Notes: generated by a model not told the origin, from the letters alone. DNA of 64,000 nucleotides from Sva-07 sp963716235 (GCA_963716235.1 CAVQTE010000024.1:1-64000); one strand, 5' to 3'; positions 25,948 to 33,936 are shown, counted from the stretch's first letter. Numbers and translations: made by a program.

Positions 25948-26748
25948 TCAGCGCTTCGCGAGGATCCAGGCCTGTTCGGCCGGAAACCGTCTGGCCCAGT
26001 CGGCGTTCACCCAGAATGCGGTCCCCTCGGCTGATTCGGGAGCCTGGATCTCGAAGTAGTCGACCACGTCGAAGCCGACCGTTCGGAACAAGCGCAGCCA
26101 CGACGAGATCTCCATGTTGAACTCGATGCCGCCCGGGTCGTCGAGCGCCTGGGTCCAGTCGAGTCGACCCATGCCGAAGTAGTCACGCTCGAGTGTGAGA
26201 CCGGCTGGAGCGTCTCCGGCCGGCGATGTGCACACCATCCCGAACGGATGGTTCCCGAGGAACACGAGGCGTCCACCGGACCGCAGGAGTCGATGGGCCT
26301 CGGGGATCCAGACGTGCGGATCACACCAGATCGCCGCGCCGTACTCGCTGATCGCGAAGTCGAAGCTGGCATCGGGCTGATCGACGGCCTCCGCGTTGGC
26401 GTGCACCCAGTCGACGCCGTCGAGCGTGTGCTCGGCCGCCAGACGTCGCGCTGTCGCGAGCTGCTGCTCGGAGTTGTCGATCGCGTAGACCGCAGCACCA
26501 CGAGCCCGCATCCACGCCGTCACATAGCCGGTACCGCAACCGAGCTCGACGGCTCGCAGGCCATCCATGTCGGTGGGGAGCAGCGGGAGTTCGCTGTTCG
26601 GAATCCCCCAGATCCCCCAGGTGGGTTCATCTTGCGCCCAGGCCCGCTCGCCGCTCGCCACCCAGTTCACAGCGTGGTCATCCCAGTGGCGCCGGTTCTC
26701 CACGACGTGGTCCGGCAGTTCGACGGTTCGCTCGGGCGGCGCAGTCAT
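25948..26748 (-). CDS. Class I SAM-dependent methyltransferase
   Basis: A 266-residue Rossmann-fold methyltransferase. The SAM-binding motif LRAVELGCGTGYVTAWMRARGA is near residue 65, an acidic residue follows (VYAIDNS), and FDFAISEYGAAIWCDP corresponds to the post-motif region of the Methyltransf_11/25 group. Substrate unknown. The open frame continues upstream through the tRNA gene, but ATG 26748 is chosen because TACCCT (complement of 26756-26761) is seven bases upstream and the protein then starts MTAPPERTVELPD. Confidence 0.88.
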   Translation of the reverse strand: MTAPPERTVELPDHVVENRRHWDDHAVNWVASGERAWAQDEPTWGIWGIPNSELPLLPTDMDGLRAVELGCGTGYVTAWMRARGAAVYAIDNSEQQLATARRLAAEHTLDGVDWVHANAEAVDQPDASFDFAISEYGAAIWCDPHVWIPEAHRLLRSGGRLVFLGNHPFGMVCTSPAGDAPAGLTLERDYFGMGRLDWTQALDDPGGIEFNMEISSWLRLFRTVGFDVVDYFEIQAPESAEGTAFWVNADWARRFPAEQAWILAKR

Positions 26749-26764
26749 CGCTGTCAGGGTAGCG

Positions 26765-26793
26765 AAAAGCCCGAGCCGGACGGCTCGGGCTTT
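26765..26793. terminator. Intrinsic terminator, bidirectional (tRNA-Ala)
   Basis: A nine-base-pair GC-rich stem (GCCCGAGCC 26769-26777 with GGCTCGGGC 26782-26790) and a four-base loop, flanked by AAAA on the left and TTT on the right. On the minus strand, just past the tRNA 3' end, this gives stem plus TTTT, the best classical terminator in the window. The methyltransferase -10 (26756-26761) lies immediately beyond it. Confidence 0.9.
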
Positions 26794-26795
26794 CG

Positions 26796-26868
26796 TGGAG
26801 CTAAAGGGAATCGAACCCTTGACCTCGTCATTGCGAACGACGCGCTCTACCAACTGAGCTATAGCCCC
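26796..26868 (-). tRNA. tRNA-Ala (anticodon CGC)
   Basis: A 73-base cloverleaf: acceptor GGGGCTA/TAGCTCC with one G-U pair, D-arm GCTC-AGTTGGTA-GAGC, anticodon stem CGTCG/TGACG, loop TTCGCAA giving anticodon CGC (reads GCG), and T-arm AGGGTTCGATTCCCT. The 3' CCA is not encoded. GCG is a frequent Ala codon in GC-rich genomes. It has its own promoter at 26882-26887 and terminator at 26765-26793. Confidence 0.95.
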
Positions 26869-26881
26869 AAGGGCTCCGACG

Positions 26882-26887
26882 AGTGTA
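26882..26887 (-). promoter_or_regulatory. -10 element of the tRNA-Ala gene
   Basis: TACACT on the minus strand (complement of AGTGTA) ends 13 bases before the mature tRNA 5' end, leaving about six or seven bases of leader for RNase P. It follows the same TAnnnT pattern as the protein gene promoters in this window. Confidence 0.6.
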
Positions 26888-26946
26888 GCGCTGAGCGCAT
26901 CGAGTCCACGGTGTGTTCGAGTCGTCGTCGACCGACACCGGGTGGA

Positions 26947-27591
26947 TCAGTAGCGATCGATCCAATCGTCGCTCCAGCCCGACGCCTCACGCTGGCGGAG
27001 TTGCGCCAAGAGGTACACGTAGCCGCACAGCGCCAGGAAGGACAGGGCGAACACGTAGAGCATCACCGTCGACGAGGTGGTGGCCGCCAGGAAGAGCGTG
27101 CACGCCGTGGAGATCACCAACATGAACAGCACATTGGTGCGCCGGCGACGGACGTCGTTGCGCGGATCGCTCGGACGCTGTGCACGGCTCGCCGGCGCAT
27201 GACGATCCATGTGGGTCTGGCGATGATGGCCGCCGGTCGGGTCACCATGGGTCCGGAACTGCGGCTGGCTGCGGGCCTCGATCGAACGCGACGGGCGCTG
27301 GGGCGTCGAGGTGGCGCCGCTGTGCAGCGATGCCTGACGGTGATGGGCGTGAGTGGGCTGGCCGGGTCGACCCGCGGCCGCCGGGCGCTGCAATGGCGAC
27401 TGGGCGAGCGGCCGACCGATGGTGCGCATGCCACCGCGGCTCGGCACCGAGGTGCTCTGCAGGGTGCTGAGCTGACGCCTGAAGTCGGTGACCGACGAGT
27501 TCGGTCGATTCTCGACGCGAGATCGCAGCATCGGGGGGAGCAGTACGGCGGCCCAGGCGGCAGCGACGACGAGGAGAACGAGTTTTGCCAT
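26947..27591 (-). CDS. SepX/GLPR-like actinobacterial membrane protein
   Basis: A 214-residue protein: N-terminal membrane helix MAKLVLLVVAAAWAAVLLPPMLRSR followed by ENRPNSSVTDFRRQLSTL, a long basic His/Arg/Pro/Ser-rich cytoplasmic linker, then RRRR and two further hydrophobic segments near the C-terminus. The helix-RP-S-F-L pattern is typical of a family encoded near moaC and moeA in actinobacteria, including SepX of Streptomyces and the GLP receptor of Corynebacterium, which take part in cell division and polar growth. Here moaC, moaA, moeA and galU follow on the same strand side, matching that neighbourhood. The family assignment is from pattern and context, not from a search. Confidence 0.6.
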   Translation of the reverse strand: MAKLVLLVVAAAWAAVLLPPMLRSRVENRPNSSVTDFRRQLSTLQSTSVPSRGGMRTIGRPLAQSPLQRPAAAGRPGQPTHAHHRQASLHSGATSTPQRPSRSIEARSQPQFRTHGDPTGGHHRQTHMDRHAPASRAQRPSDPRNDVRRRRTNVLFMLVISTACTLFLAATTSSTVMLYVFALSFLALCGYVYLLAQLRQREASGWSDDWIDRY

Positions 27592-27710
27592 GAGTCAGGG
27601 GGTCGGGGTGGTGAGGATCATCGAAACGGGACGACGCGCCACTGGCGGCGCCTTGTGTGACGATTCTACGACGTTTGTGACGGTCGACGCAATGTTCCCT
27701 GAGACGTCAG

Positions 27711-28226
27711 TCACGTTGCGGCGTCCGCCGGGTGGGCTTCGACGACCCCATCCGAGCGTCGATACACCCCGGATCGGCCACCGGTCTTCTCCCACAGGGC
27801 GAGCTCGCCGATGACCATCGCCCGGTCGGCCGACTTGCACATGTCGTACACCGTGAGCGCAGCGACGCTGCACGCATGGAGTGCCTCCATCTCCACGCCC
27901 GTGCGGTCGACGGTGTCGACCTGGGCCTCGATGGCCACGAAATCGTCGCCGATCTCGAAGTTGACCGACACCGACCCGACGAGCAGCGGATGACACAGCG
28001 GGATCATGTCGGAGGTGCGCTTCGCCGCCTGGATCCCGGCGACACGGGCGACCGACAAGACGTCGCCCTTCTTGACCTCACGATTGGCGATCGCTGCAGT
28101 GGTCTCGGGCTTCATGAAGACCTTGCAGCGAGCCACGGCACGCCGATGCGTGGGCTCTTTCGGGGTGACGTCGACCATTCGCGCACGGCCGAGCGGATCG
28201 AGGTGGGTGAACGACAGATCACTCAT
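27711..28226 (-). CDS. moaC: Cyclic pyranopterin monophosphate synthase MoaC
   Basis: A 171-residue enzyme that turns the MoaA product into cyclic pyranopterin monophosphate for molybdenum cofactor. Conserved segments: GDVLSVARVAGIQAAKRTSDMIPLCHPL and TGVEMEALHACSVAALTVYDMCK, with the catalytic Lys within the latter. Length is normal with a short C-terminal extension. ATG 28226 has TATCGT (complement of 28236-28241) nine bases upstream. It shares the molybdopterin pathway with moaA and moeA nearby, but the MDMPI gene on the other strand lies between them. Confidence 0.96.
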   Translation of the reverse strand: MSDLSFTHLDPLGRARMVDVTPKEPTHRRAVARCKVFMKPETTAAIANREVKKGDVLSVARVAGIQAAKRTSDMIPLCHPLLVGSVSVNFEIGDDFVAIEAQVDTVDRTGVEMEALHACSVAALTVYDMCKSADRAMVIGELALWEKTGGRSGVYRRSDGVVEAHPADAAT

Positions 28227-28285
28227 GTGGCCCGCACGATAGCCCGGCGTGGTCGACCGCCGACTGCCGGGGTACCGTCACCGCC

Positions 28286-29072
28286 ATGTCCGACGCCGTC
28301 ACACCCTCGGAACCACTCCCGTACGACGCCATTGCCCATCTCCGCACCGATGCGGTCAGATTCCTCGAGGTCGTGTCCGACCACGGGTTCGACCACGACG
28401 TTCCCTCGTGTCCGGGCTGGAAGCTCGCGCGATCTCGCCTGGCACCTCGGTGGCGTCTGGAACTTCTGGGGCCGGGTGGTCGCCGAAGGTGTCACGTCGG
28501 TCGACGTGTTGCACACATGGCAGGAGACACCGCGGCCGTCCGACACCTTCCTCGTCGACTGGGTGATGGCGGCGCACACGTCGTTGTTCTCGGCGTTGGC
28601 AGCGGCACCACCGCATCAGGAAGTGTGGACCTGGACCGGCGCCAACCGTGACGCACGCTGGGTCGAGCGCCGAATGACCCAGGAAACCGCAGTCCACCGT
28701 TGGGATGCATCGAACTCGGTGGGGATTCCGTACGACATTCCCGTGGCCGTGGCGGCCGATGGCATCGACGAGTACCTCACGTGGTTCGCCGGGCGCGGAG
28801 CCGGAGCCGACGCCACGCCGGTCGGCGGCACCGTCCACCTGCACTGCACCGATGTGGCCGACGGCGCCGCGGTGGGCGGCGAATGGCTCGTGACCGACCT
28901 CGACGCCAACGGCGCCAGGTTCACCCGTGAGCACGCCAAGGGCGATGCAGCCGTCCGTGGCCGGGCCGCCGATCTGCTCCTGTGGCTGTGGAAACGAGAC
29001 GCCGGACCGATCGAGATCCTCGGCGACGACGCCGTCGCCAACCGTTTGCGTTCCTTCACCGACCTCCGCTGA
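28286..29072 (+). CDS. TIGR03083/MDMPI-type DinB-fold protein, one-base frameshift
   Basis: Two frames together give one protein of the mycothiol-dependent maleylpyruvate isomerase-like family: MSDAVTPSEPLPYDAIAHLR...DVPSCPGW in the first, RDLAWHLGGVWNFWGRVVAEG...MTQETAVHRWDA...LWLWKR in the second. Removing base 28427, inside CTCGCGCGAT, restores WKLRDLAWHLGG, the family consensus. The N-terminal domain is DinB-like and carries His residues expected to bind metal (the WHLGG and AVHRWD positions). TACCGT at 28273-28278 is seven bases before the ATG. Either a recent mutation or a sequencing error; if real, the gene is broken. Its stop is the first codon of the palindrome at 29070. Confidence 0.75.
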
Positions 29073-29110
29073 ACATCGCGATTGGGGTCTGACCCCAATC
29101 GCGATGTTCA
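29070..29110. terminator. Perfect 20-bp-arm palindrome running from stop codon to stop codon
   Basis: Left arm 29070-29089 starts TGAACATCGCGATTGG; the right arm 29091-29110 is its exact complement around a single T. The first three bases are the TGA of the MDMPI gene and the last three are the TGA of moaA on the other strand. The inner core differs from the RAYT-linked palindrome by one symmetric base pair (GGGGTC in place of GGTGTC). It is a probable two-way terminator and a member of the same REP-like family. Confidence 0.85.
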
Positions 29111-30109
29111 GCCGCCGATCTGGCTCATCGACTTTCCGGGGCGCACGAAGTTGACCTGGTTGATGCGGTGGCCCGCCCACTTGGTCGCAACCGCCGCCTC
29201 GATGCGTTCGGCGATGTGATCGTCGGATTCGCCGGCGCGCATCGCCGCGAGCAGGTCGAATTCCTTCGTGGCGAACAGGCAGGTACGGAACTGACCTTCG
29301 GCGGTCAGGCGCACACGGTCGCAGTCGCCGCAGAACGGCTTGGTCACCGTGGGGATCACGCCGATGGTGCCACCGCCATCGACGTAGCGGAAGCGGTCGG
29401 CCGGTGCGGCGCCGCGTGCCGGCAGTTGCTCGAGCGGGTACACCGCGTCGATGGCCGCGACGATCTCGTCCTGGCCGACGACCTTGTCGTTCATCCAGTG
29501 GCCGTCGGCGTCGAGCGGCATGAACTCGATGAACCGAACCTCGACCCCCTGCCGGCGTCCGAAGGTGGCGAGCGACACGATCTCGTCGTCGTTCACGTTG
29601 CGCTCGATGACGGCGTTGATCTTGACCGGATCGAAGCCCGCCTCCTTGGCCGCCTCGACGCCGTCGAGCACTCGGAGCAGTTCGTCACGACGAGTCATCC
29701 GGTGGAACTTGGCCCGGTCGAGCGTGTCGAGGCTGATGTTGACGCGACGCAGACCGGCCTCGCGCAACGTGTCGGCGACCAAGCGCATCGTGGCGCCGTT
29801 GGTGGTCATGGCGAGATCGACGGGGCCGTCGGGGCCGACGAGCGCTGCCAGTTTCTCGACGAGCACCGGCAGATGGGCTCGAACCGTCGGCTCGCCGCCC
29901 GTGAGGCGGATCCCACGAACGCCGTAACGTTCGACGAAGATCCGGGCCAGACGCTCGATCTCCTCGAAGCGCATCACCTCCGAACGAGCCAGCCATTGCA
30001 TCCCTTCCTCGGGCATGCAATAGGTGCAGCGGAAGTTGCAGCGATCCGTGATCGAGATCCGCAGATCCTCGATCAGGCGACCGAACGGGTCGATCAACTC
30101 CTGCGACAT
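29108..30109 (-). CDS. moaA: GTP 3',8-cyclase MoaA
   Basis: A 333-residue radical-SAM enzyme making the first intermediate of molybdenum cofactor from GTP. The N-terminal [4Fe-4S] motif is Cys24, Cys28, Cys31 (CNFRCTYC); the C-terminal cluster motif is FCGDCDRVRLTAEGQFRTC; the essential Gly-Gly end is present (SQIGG). TAGGAT (complement of 30116-30121) lies six bases before the ATG, indicating a leaderless mRNA. Its stop codon is the outer end of a perfect palindrome. Confidence 0.97.
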   Translation of the reverse strand: MSQELIDPFGRLIEDLRISITDRCNFRCTYCMPEEGMQWLARSEVMRFEEIERLARIFVERYGVRGIRLTGGEPTVRAHLPVLVEKLAALVGPDGPVDLAMTTNGATMRLVADTLREAGLRRVNISLDTLDRAKFHRMTRRDELLRVLDGVEAAKEAGFDPVKINAVIERNVNDDEIVSLATFGRRQGVEVRFIEFMPLDADGHWMNDKVVGQDEIVAAIDAVYPLEQLPARGAAPADRFRYVDGGGTIGVIPTVTKPFCGDCDRVRLTAEGQFRTCLFATKEFDLLAAMRAGESDDHIAERIEAAVATKWAGHRINQVNFVRPGKSMSQIGG

Positions 30110-30158
30110 CCGTGCATCCTATTTGCTCACCACCGCGTCACACGGTGCCGGGCGGACT

Positions 30159-31361
30159 TCAGCCGTGGAGAAGGAGAACGGCGACGTCGGCTCCTGCCGG
30201 AACCCCCGGGCCATCGGGGACCACGGCCATGGCGTCGGCAAGTGCGGTCGCCGCGAGTTGATGACTGCCCTGGGCGCCGACGGGCCGGATGTGGTAGCGG
30301 CCGTCGTCGGCGAAGTTGCCGTTGACACGCACGAAGTGCACCTTGCCGTCGGGATGGCGATCGAGCGCCACATCGGCGAGCGCGACCAGATTCAGCCGGG
30401 TCAGACGCCGATGCCCCATCATCCGGCGCAACGCAGGCCGGGCCAGCAACTCGAAGCTCACGAGCGAACTGACGGGATTGCCGGGCAGCCCGAAGATGGG
30501 CACGCCGTCGAGCCGCCCGAACGCGAACGGCTTCGCCGGCTTGATCGCGATCTGCATCCAGGTCATGTCGGCGACACGACCGAGCACCGCCTTCACGACG
30601 TCGTAATCGCCCATCGACACGCCGCCGCTCGTGACGATCGCATCGCAGCGCGACGCCGCGTCGCGCAGCACCCGTTCGAGTTCCGCTTCGTCGTCACGAA
30701 CGATGCCGAGGTCGACGACCTCACAACCGGCCTCGACGAGGAGGGCCGACAGCATGGTCTTGTTGCTCTCGCGGATCTGACCCAACTCCAGCGGTGAGCC
30801 GTCGTCGACGAGTTCATCGCCGGTCGACAGGACGGCGACCCGCGCTCGGGGGTACACCGTCACCGTTCGAGCGTTGACGGATGCGAGCACGGCGTCGACC
30901 GAGGCGGTGATGGTGGTCCCGGCATCGAACAATCGATCGCCCGCCCGCACGTCGTCGCCGGCCCGACGAATCGACGCTCCGACCGGAACCGAGCGCGACA
31001 ATCGCACCCCATCGTCACCGACCCGTTCGGAATCCTCCACCATCACCACCGCATCGGCACCCGGCGGCATCGGGGCACCCGTCATGATGCGGATCGCCTC
31101 GCCGGGACCGACCGGACGATCCGGCGCTGCGCCGGCCGCGATCTCGCCCACCACGTGGAGCTCGACGGGAACGGCGGCCACATCCTGCGAACGCACCGCG
31201 TACCCGTCGACAGCGGTGTTGTCGAACGGCGGCACCTCCTCGCTCGCATCGATCGCGGCGGCGAGCACCAACCCGAGTGCCTCAGTTCGTTCAACCTCGC
31301 GCCGGGGCAGAGGTGGGCACGATTCCAGGACGAAGGCCTGCGCATCTTCCAATGGCGTCAC
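30159..31361 (-). CDS. moeA: Molybdopterin molybdotransferase MoeA / gephyrin-like protein
   Basis: A 400-residue enzyme inserting molybdate into molybdopterin. Landmarks: PPFDNTAVDGYAVRS near residue 45, IMTGAPMPPGADAVVMVED near 100, VAVLSTGDELV near 190, TSGGVSMGDYDVVK near 240 and FGLPGNPVSS near 285. GLP, the gephyrin-like partner of a membrane receptor in corynebacteria, belongs to this family, and a receptor-like gene lies nearby at 26947, so a second role in division is possible. The start is GTG 31361, with TACGTT (complement of 31368-31373) six bases upstream. It is 49 bases upstream of moaA, which has its own -10. Confidence 0.95.
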   Translation of the reverse strand: MTPLEDAQAFVLESCPPLPRREVERTEALGLVLAAAIDASEEVPPFDNTAVDGYAVRSQDVAAVPVELHVVGEIAAGAAPDRPVGPGEAIRIMTGAPMPPGADAVVMVEDSERVGDDGVRLSRSVPVGASIRRAGDDVRAGDRLFDAGTTITASVDAVLASVNARTVTVYPRARVAVLSTGDELVDDGSPLELGQIRESNKTMLSALLVEAGCEVVDLGIVRDDEAELERVLRDAASRCDAIVTSGGVSMGDYDVVKAVLGRVADMTWMQIAIKPAKPFAFGRLDGVPIFGLPGNPVSSLVSFELLARPALRRMMGHRRLTRLNLVALADVALDRHPDGKVHFVRVNGNFADDGRYHIRPVGAQGSHQLAATALADAMAVVPDGPGVPAGADVAVLLLHG

Positions 31362-31425
31362 GACGTCAACGTAGCCCGGGGCCAACTCGCTGCGACCGGC
31401 CGATCGGCTCGTAGCGTGCATGCGC

Positions 31426-31983
31426 GTGACGTCGCCACTGACCGCCTTTCCGTCCGACGGGTACACCGCCCGTTGGCGAACCTGGGACGACAATCATCTC
31501 GAGACAGTGACGCTTCGGTGGGAGAACGAAGGGTGGACAGCGACCGGCGAGGTCGGGCGCGAAGCCGTGACGTACGTGTTGCGACTGTCGGCGACGTGGC
31601 AGATCCGCCAGTTCCTGCTGTTCCGTGACCTCGACGAACCCGATCTCTGGCTCGGCGCCGACGGCACCGGGCGCTGGGGTGAGATGAATGGCGCCCATCG
31701 GCCCGACCTGGGCGGATGCACCGACATCCACCTGACGTGCACGCCGTTCACGAACTCACTGCCGATCCGCCGACTCGGCCTCGACATCGGTGCGGCCGAC
31801 GATGTTCGTTCCGCGATGGTCGACGTCGAGACGCTCGGGCTGATCGCCACACGGCAGCGCTACGAGCGCCTCGCGCTTCGTCGGTTCCGCTGCACGGATC
31901 TGGATTCGGGAGTCAGCATCGAGCTCGACGTCGATGAGTACGGCCTGGTCCACGACCATCCCGACCACTTCCGCCGCACCTGA
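31426..31983 (+). CDS. DUF1089 putative glycolipid-binding protein
   Basis: A 185-residue protein of the family annotated as putative glycolipid-binding (PF06475). Recognisable segments are DGYTARWRTWDDNHLETVTLRW at the start, DLGGCTDIHLTCTPFTNSLPIRRLGLDIGA in the middle, and RQRYERLALRRFRC near the end. No signal peptide, so it should be cytoplasmic. TAGCGT at 31412-31417 favours GTG 31426 as the start (eight bases away); ATG 31420 is too close to the hexamer. Function in the cell is not established. Confidence 0.85.
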   Translation: MTSPLTAFPSDGYTARWRTWDDNHLETVTLRWENEGWTATGEVGREAVTYVLRLSATWQIRQFLLFRDLDEPDLWLGADGTGRWGEMNGAHRPDLGGCTDIHLTCTPFTNSLPIRRLGLDIGAADDVRSAMVDVETLGLIATRQRYERLALRRFRCTDLDSGVSIELDVDEYGLVHDHPDHFRRT

Positions 31984-32017
31984 GGGCGCCGAGTGGCACC
32001 GTCATGGCGTCAGGACG

Positions 32018-32885
32018 TCAGAGGTGCAGGTGACGGAGGAACTCGCGCAGCGGAGCGCTGAGTTCGGGATCGCGGAGACCGAGTTCGATCGAGGCCGTCA
32101 GAAAGCCGACTGGCGTACCCGTGTCGAGGCGGCTCTCGTCGGCCACAACGGCATGAAAGGGCGACCGTGCCGCTTGCGCACGCAACGCATCGGTGAGCTG
32201 GAGTTCACCACCACTCCCCGGAGTCAACCGATCGATCTCGTCCCAGGCATCTGCCGTGAGCACGTAGCGCCCGGTGAGGATGAAGTTGCTCGGAGCGTCC
32301 TCGGGCGACGGCTTCTCCACGAGGTCGCGGACCGGAATGACGCCATCGTGGGTCAACGCTCCCGCCGGGTCGATCACGCCGTAGGAACTCACCTGCTCAC
32401 GCGGCACATTGACGACCGCCACAACGCTTCCTTCGGTGGCGGCACACACCCCGTTCATCTGAGCGAGCACCGCTGAGCTCGACATCAACTCGTCGGGAAG
32501 CATGACGGCGAACGACTCGTTGCCGACGGCCTCGCGGGCGCACCCCACCGCATGACCGAGGCCCAACGGGGCGTCCTGGTACACGATCGTGACGCGCCAG
32601 TCCCGCCCGATGGATCTCAATCGTTCCGCCGTCTCGATCTTCCCCCTGGCCTCGAGCGTCTTCGAGCAGGGCCTCGTCGGGAGCGAAGTACGCGTCGAGC
32701 GCCGGCTTGGAGTGGCTGCTGACGACGACAATGTGATCGATGCCCGCGCCGAGCGCCTCGTCGATCACGATCTGGATCGCGGGTTGGTCACCGATCGGGA
32801 AGAGCTCCTTCGGAACCGACTTCGTCGCCGGGAGGAACCGCGTGCCGAGGCCCGCGGCCGGAATGACTGCACTGCGGACCTGCAT
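32018..32885 (-). CDS. galU: UTP-glucose-1-phosphate uridylyltransferase GalU, one-base frameshift
   Basis: Makes UDP-glucose. The N-terminal frame reads MQVRSAVIPAAGLGTRFLPATKSVPKELFPI...VVVSSHSKPALDAYFAPDEALLE; the rest is in another frame: LEARGKIETAERLR...IVYQDAPLGLGHAV...PVRDLVEKPSPEDAPSN...GGELQLTDALR. Dropping base 32660 joins them as EALLE-TLEARGK. All catalytic segments, including the GTRFLP loop and the EKP motif, are otherwise conserved, and UDP-glucose is normally needed, so a sequencing error is plausible. TAGCGT (complement of 32893-32898) is seven bases before the ATG and overlaps the promoter of the FmdB-like gene. Confidence 0.85.
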
Positions 32886-32892
32886 GCATCGG

Positions 32893-32902
32893 ACGCTATC
32901 TT
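32893..32902. promoter_or_regulatory. Overlapping divergent -10 elements of galU and the FmdB-like gene
   Basis: The ten bases ACGCTATCTT contain both TAGCGT on the minus strand (toward galU, seven bases from its ATG) and TATCTT on the plus strand (toward the FmdB-like gene, ten bases from its ATG); they share two bases. The two promoters must compete for polymerase. Confidence 0.6.
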
Positions 32903-32912
32903 TGAGAACTCG

Positions 32913-33278
32913 ATGCCCACGTATGTGTACAAGTTCGTCGACACCGGCGAGACGATCGAGGTCCAGCAGGGCTTCCATGACGAGAATCTCACCGAGATCG
33001 CCCATCCCGACTCCGGCGAGGTCCTGCCCGTCAAGAAGGTGTTCACCCCGGTCGGTGTGACCTTCAAGGGTTCCGGCTTCTTCAAGACCGACAATCGCGG
33101 CAAGAAGTCGGCGAGTTCGCCCGCGTCGACGTCAACTGATTCGAGCAGCTCGTCGAGCGCCGATTCCTCGACGAAGTCCGAATCGAAGTCCGAATCGAAG
33201 TCGGAGTCGAAGTCCGAATCGAAGTCGGAACCGAAGCCGGTCAAGACGACCGACTCGAGCAGCTCCACCACCACCTGA
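32913..33278 (+). CDS. FmdB-like small protein lacking the zinc-ribbon cysteines
   Basis: A 121-residue protein. The first 60 residues follow the FmdB regulatory-protein pattern (MPTYVYKFVDTGETIEVQQGF...LPVKKVFTPVGVTFKGSGFFKTD), but none of the four zinc-binding Cys residues normally found in the N-terminal part is present: the positions are Phe, Thr, Ala and Ser or similar. The rest is a Ser-rich tail with five KSES repeats. The metal-free core may keep a binding role. TATCTT at 32897-32902 is ten bases before the ATG. Confidence 0.8.
   Translation: MPTYVYKFVDTGETIEVQQGFHDENLTEIAHPDSGEVLPVKKVFTPVGVTFKGSGFFKTDNRGKKSASSPASTSTDSSSSSSADSSTKSESKSESKSESKSESKSEPKPVKTTDSSSSTTT
33173..33232 (+). repeat. 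Five 12-base tandem repeats encoding KSES
   Basis: The unit GAAGTCCGAATC is repeated five times with small changes, in frame in the FmdB-like gene. It encodes Lys-Ser-Glu-Ser and is likely to vary in number by replication slippage without breaking the frame, since it is a multiple of three. Confidence 0.8.
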
Positions 33279-33363
33279 CCAGCGCCGACCTGACCGGCCG
33301 TCGACGTGGATAGCCTCCACCTGGCCGACTCCCTCCGATCGTTCCCGATCCGAGGAGACTCTG

Positions 33364-33936
33364 ATGCACGTCGCGGCTCGAGCCCGACTCTTCCTCGCCC
33401 GTCGACCCTGGGTCTACTGGGCAGTCGTCGCCGCACTGGCCTCGGCACTCGCCGTCGGCGTCCACGATCAGCTCACGTCGCTCGACGAGGCACGTCGAAC
33501 CTGGGGATCAACCCGCAGCGTGCTGGTCGCAGAGCGGACGCTGGAGCCGGGTGAACCGATCCAGGCGCACCCCGTCGATCTTCCCGTGGCCGCGATCCCG
33601 CCGGGGGCATTGGACGACCTTCCCGACGGTGCTCAGCTCCACCAGCGAGTCGGCGTCGGCGAGGTGCTGACCGAACTCGACGTCGCTGCAGCCCGCGGAC
33701 CGGCCGCGCGGGCGACGACGGGCACCGTTGTCGTGGCACTGTCCGATCCGCTCAGCCGTGGTGTGGTCATCGGGTTGAAGGTGCAGGTCGCCGCCGATGG
33801 CCTGGTGATCGCCGAGTCGGCCACCGTCGTCGAAGTGGACGACGACGTCATCTTCGTGGCCGTCGATGCGTCCGCTGCCCCGACGGTCGCCGTCGCCGCC
33901 CAGCAGGGCATCGCCTCGCTGCTCTACCTCCCGTGA
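33364..33936 (+). CDS. SAF-domain protein, CpaB-like
   Basis: A 190-residue protein with one N-terminal membrane segment (WVYWAVVAALASALAVGV) and a SAF-like domain outside (RSVLVAERTLEPGEPIQAHPVDLPVAAIPPGALDDLPDG). This arrangement resembles the N-terminal half of CpaB/RcpC, which takes part in Flp/Tad pilus assembly, but no other pilus genes are in the window. GAGGAG at 33351-33356 gives a good ribosome-binding site for the ATG. The 3' end overlaps the convergent PHP gene by 89 bases. Confidence 0.75.
   Translation: MHVAARARLFLARRPWVYWAVVAALASALAVGVHDQLTSLDEARRTWGSTRSVLVAERTLEPGEPIQAHPVDLPVAAIPPGALDDLPDGAQLHQRVGVGEVLTELDVAAARGPAARATTGTVVVALSDPLSRGVVIGLKVQVAADGLVIAESATVVEVDDDVIFVAVDASAAPTVAVAAQQGIASLLYLP

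Noticed and set aside
25948..26853. Longer methyltransferase start reading through the tRNA gene
   Set aside because: The extra N-terminus is encoded by the tRNA and its terminator. A promoter hexamer and ATG at 26748 explain the gene better.
26248..27660. A 470-codon plus-strand frame over the methyltransferase, tRNA and SepX-like genes
   Set aside because: It is antisense to three supported features and has no recognisable domain.
33173..33232. Short direct repeats as a possible CRISPR
   Set aside because: The 12-base units have no spacers and encode KSES in frame in a protein gene.
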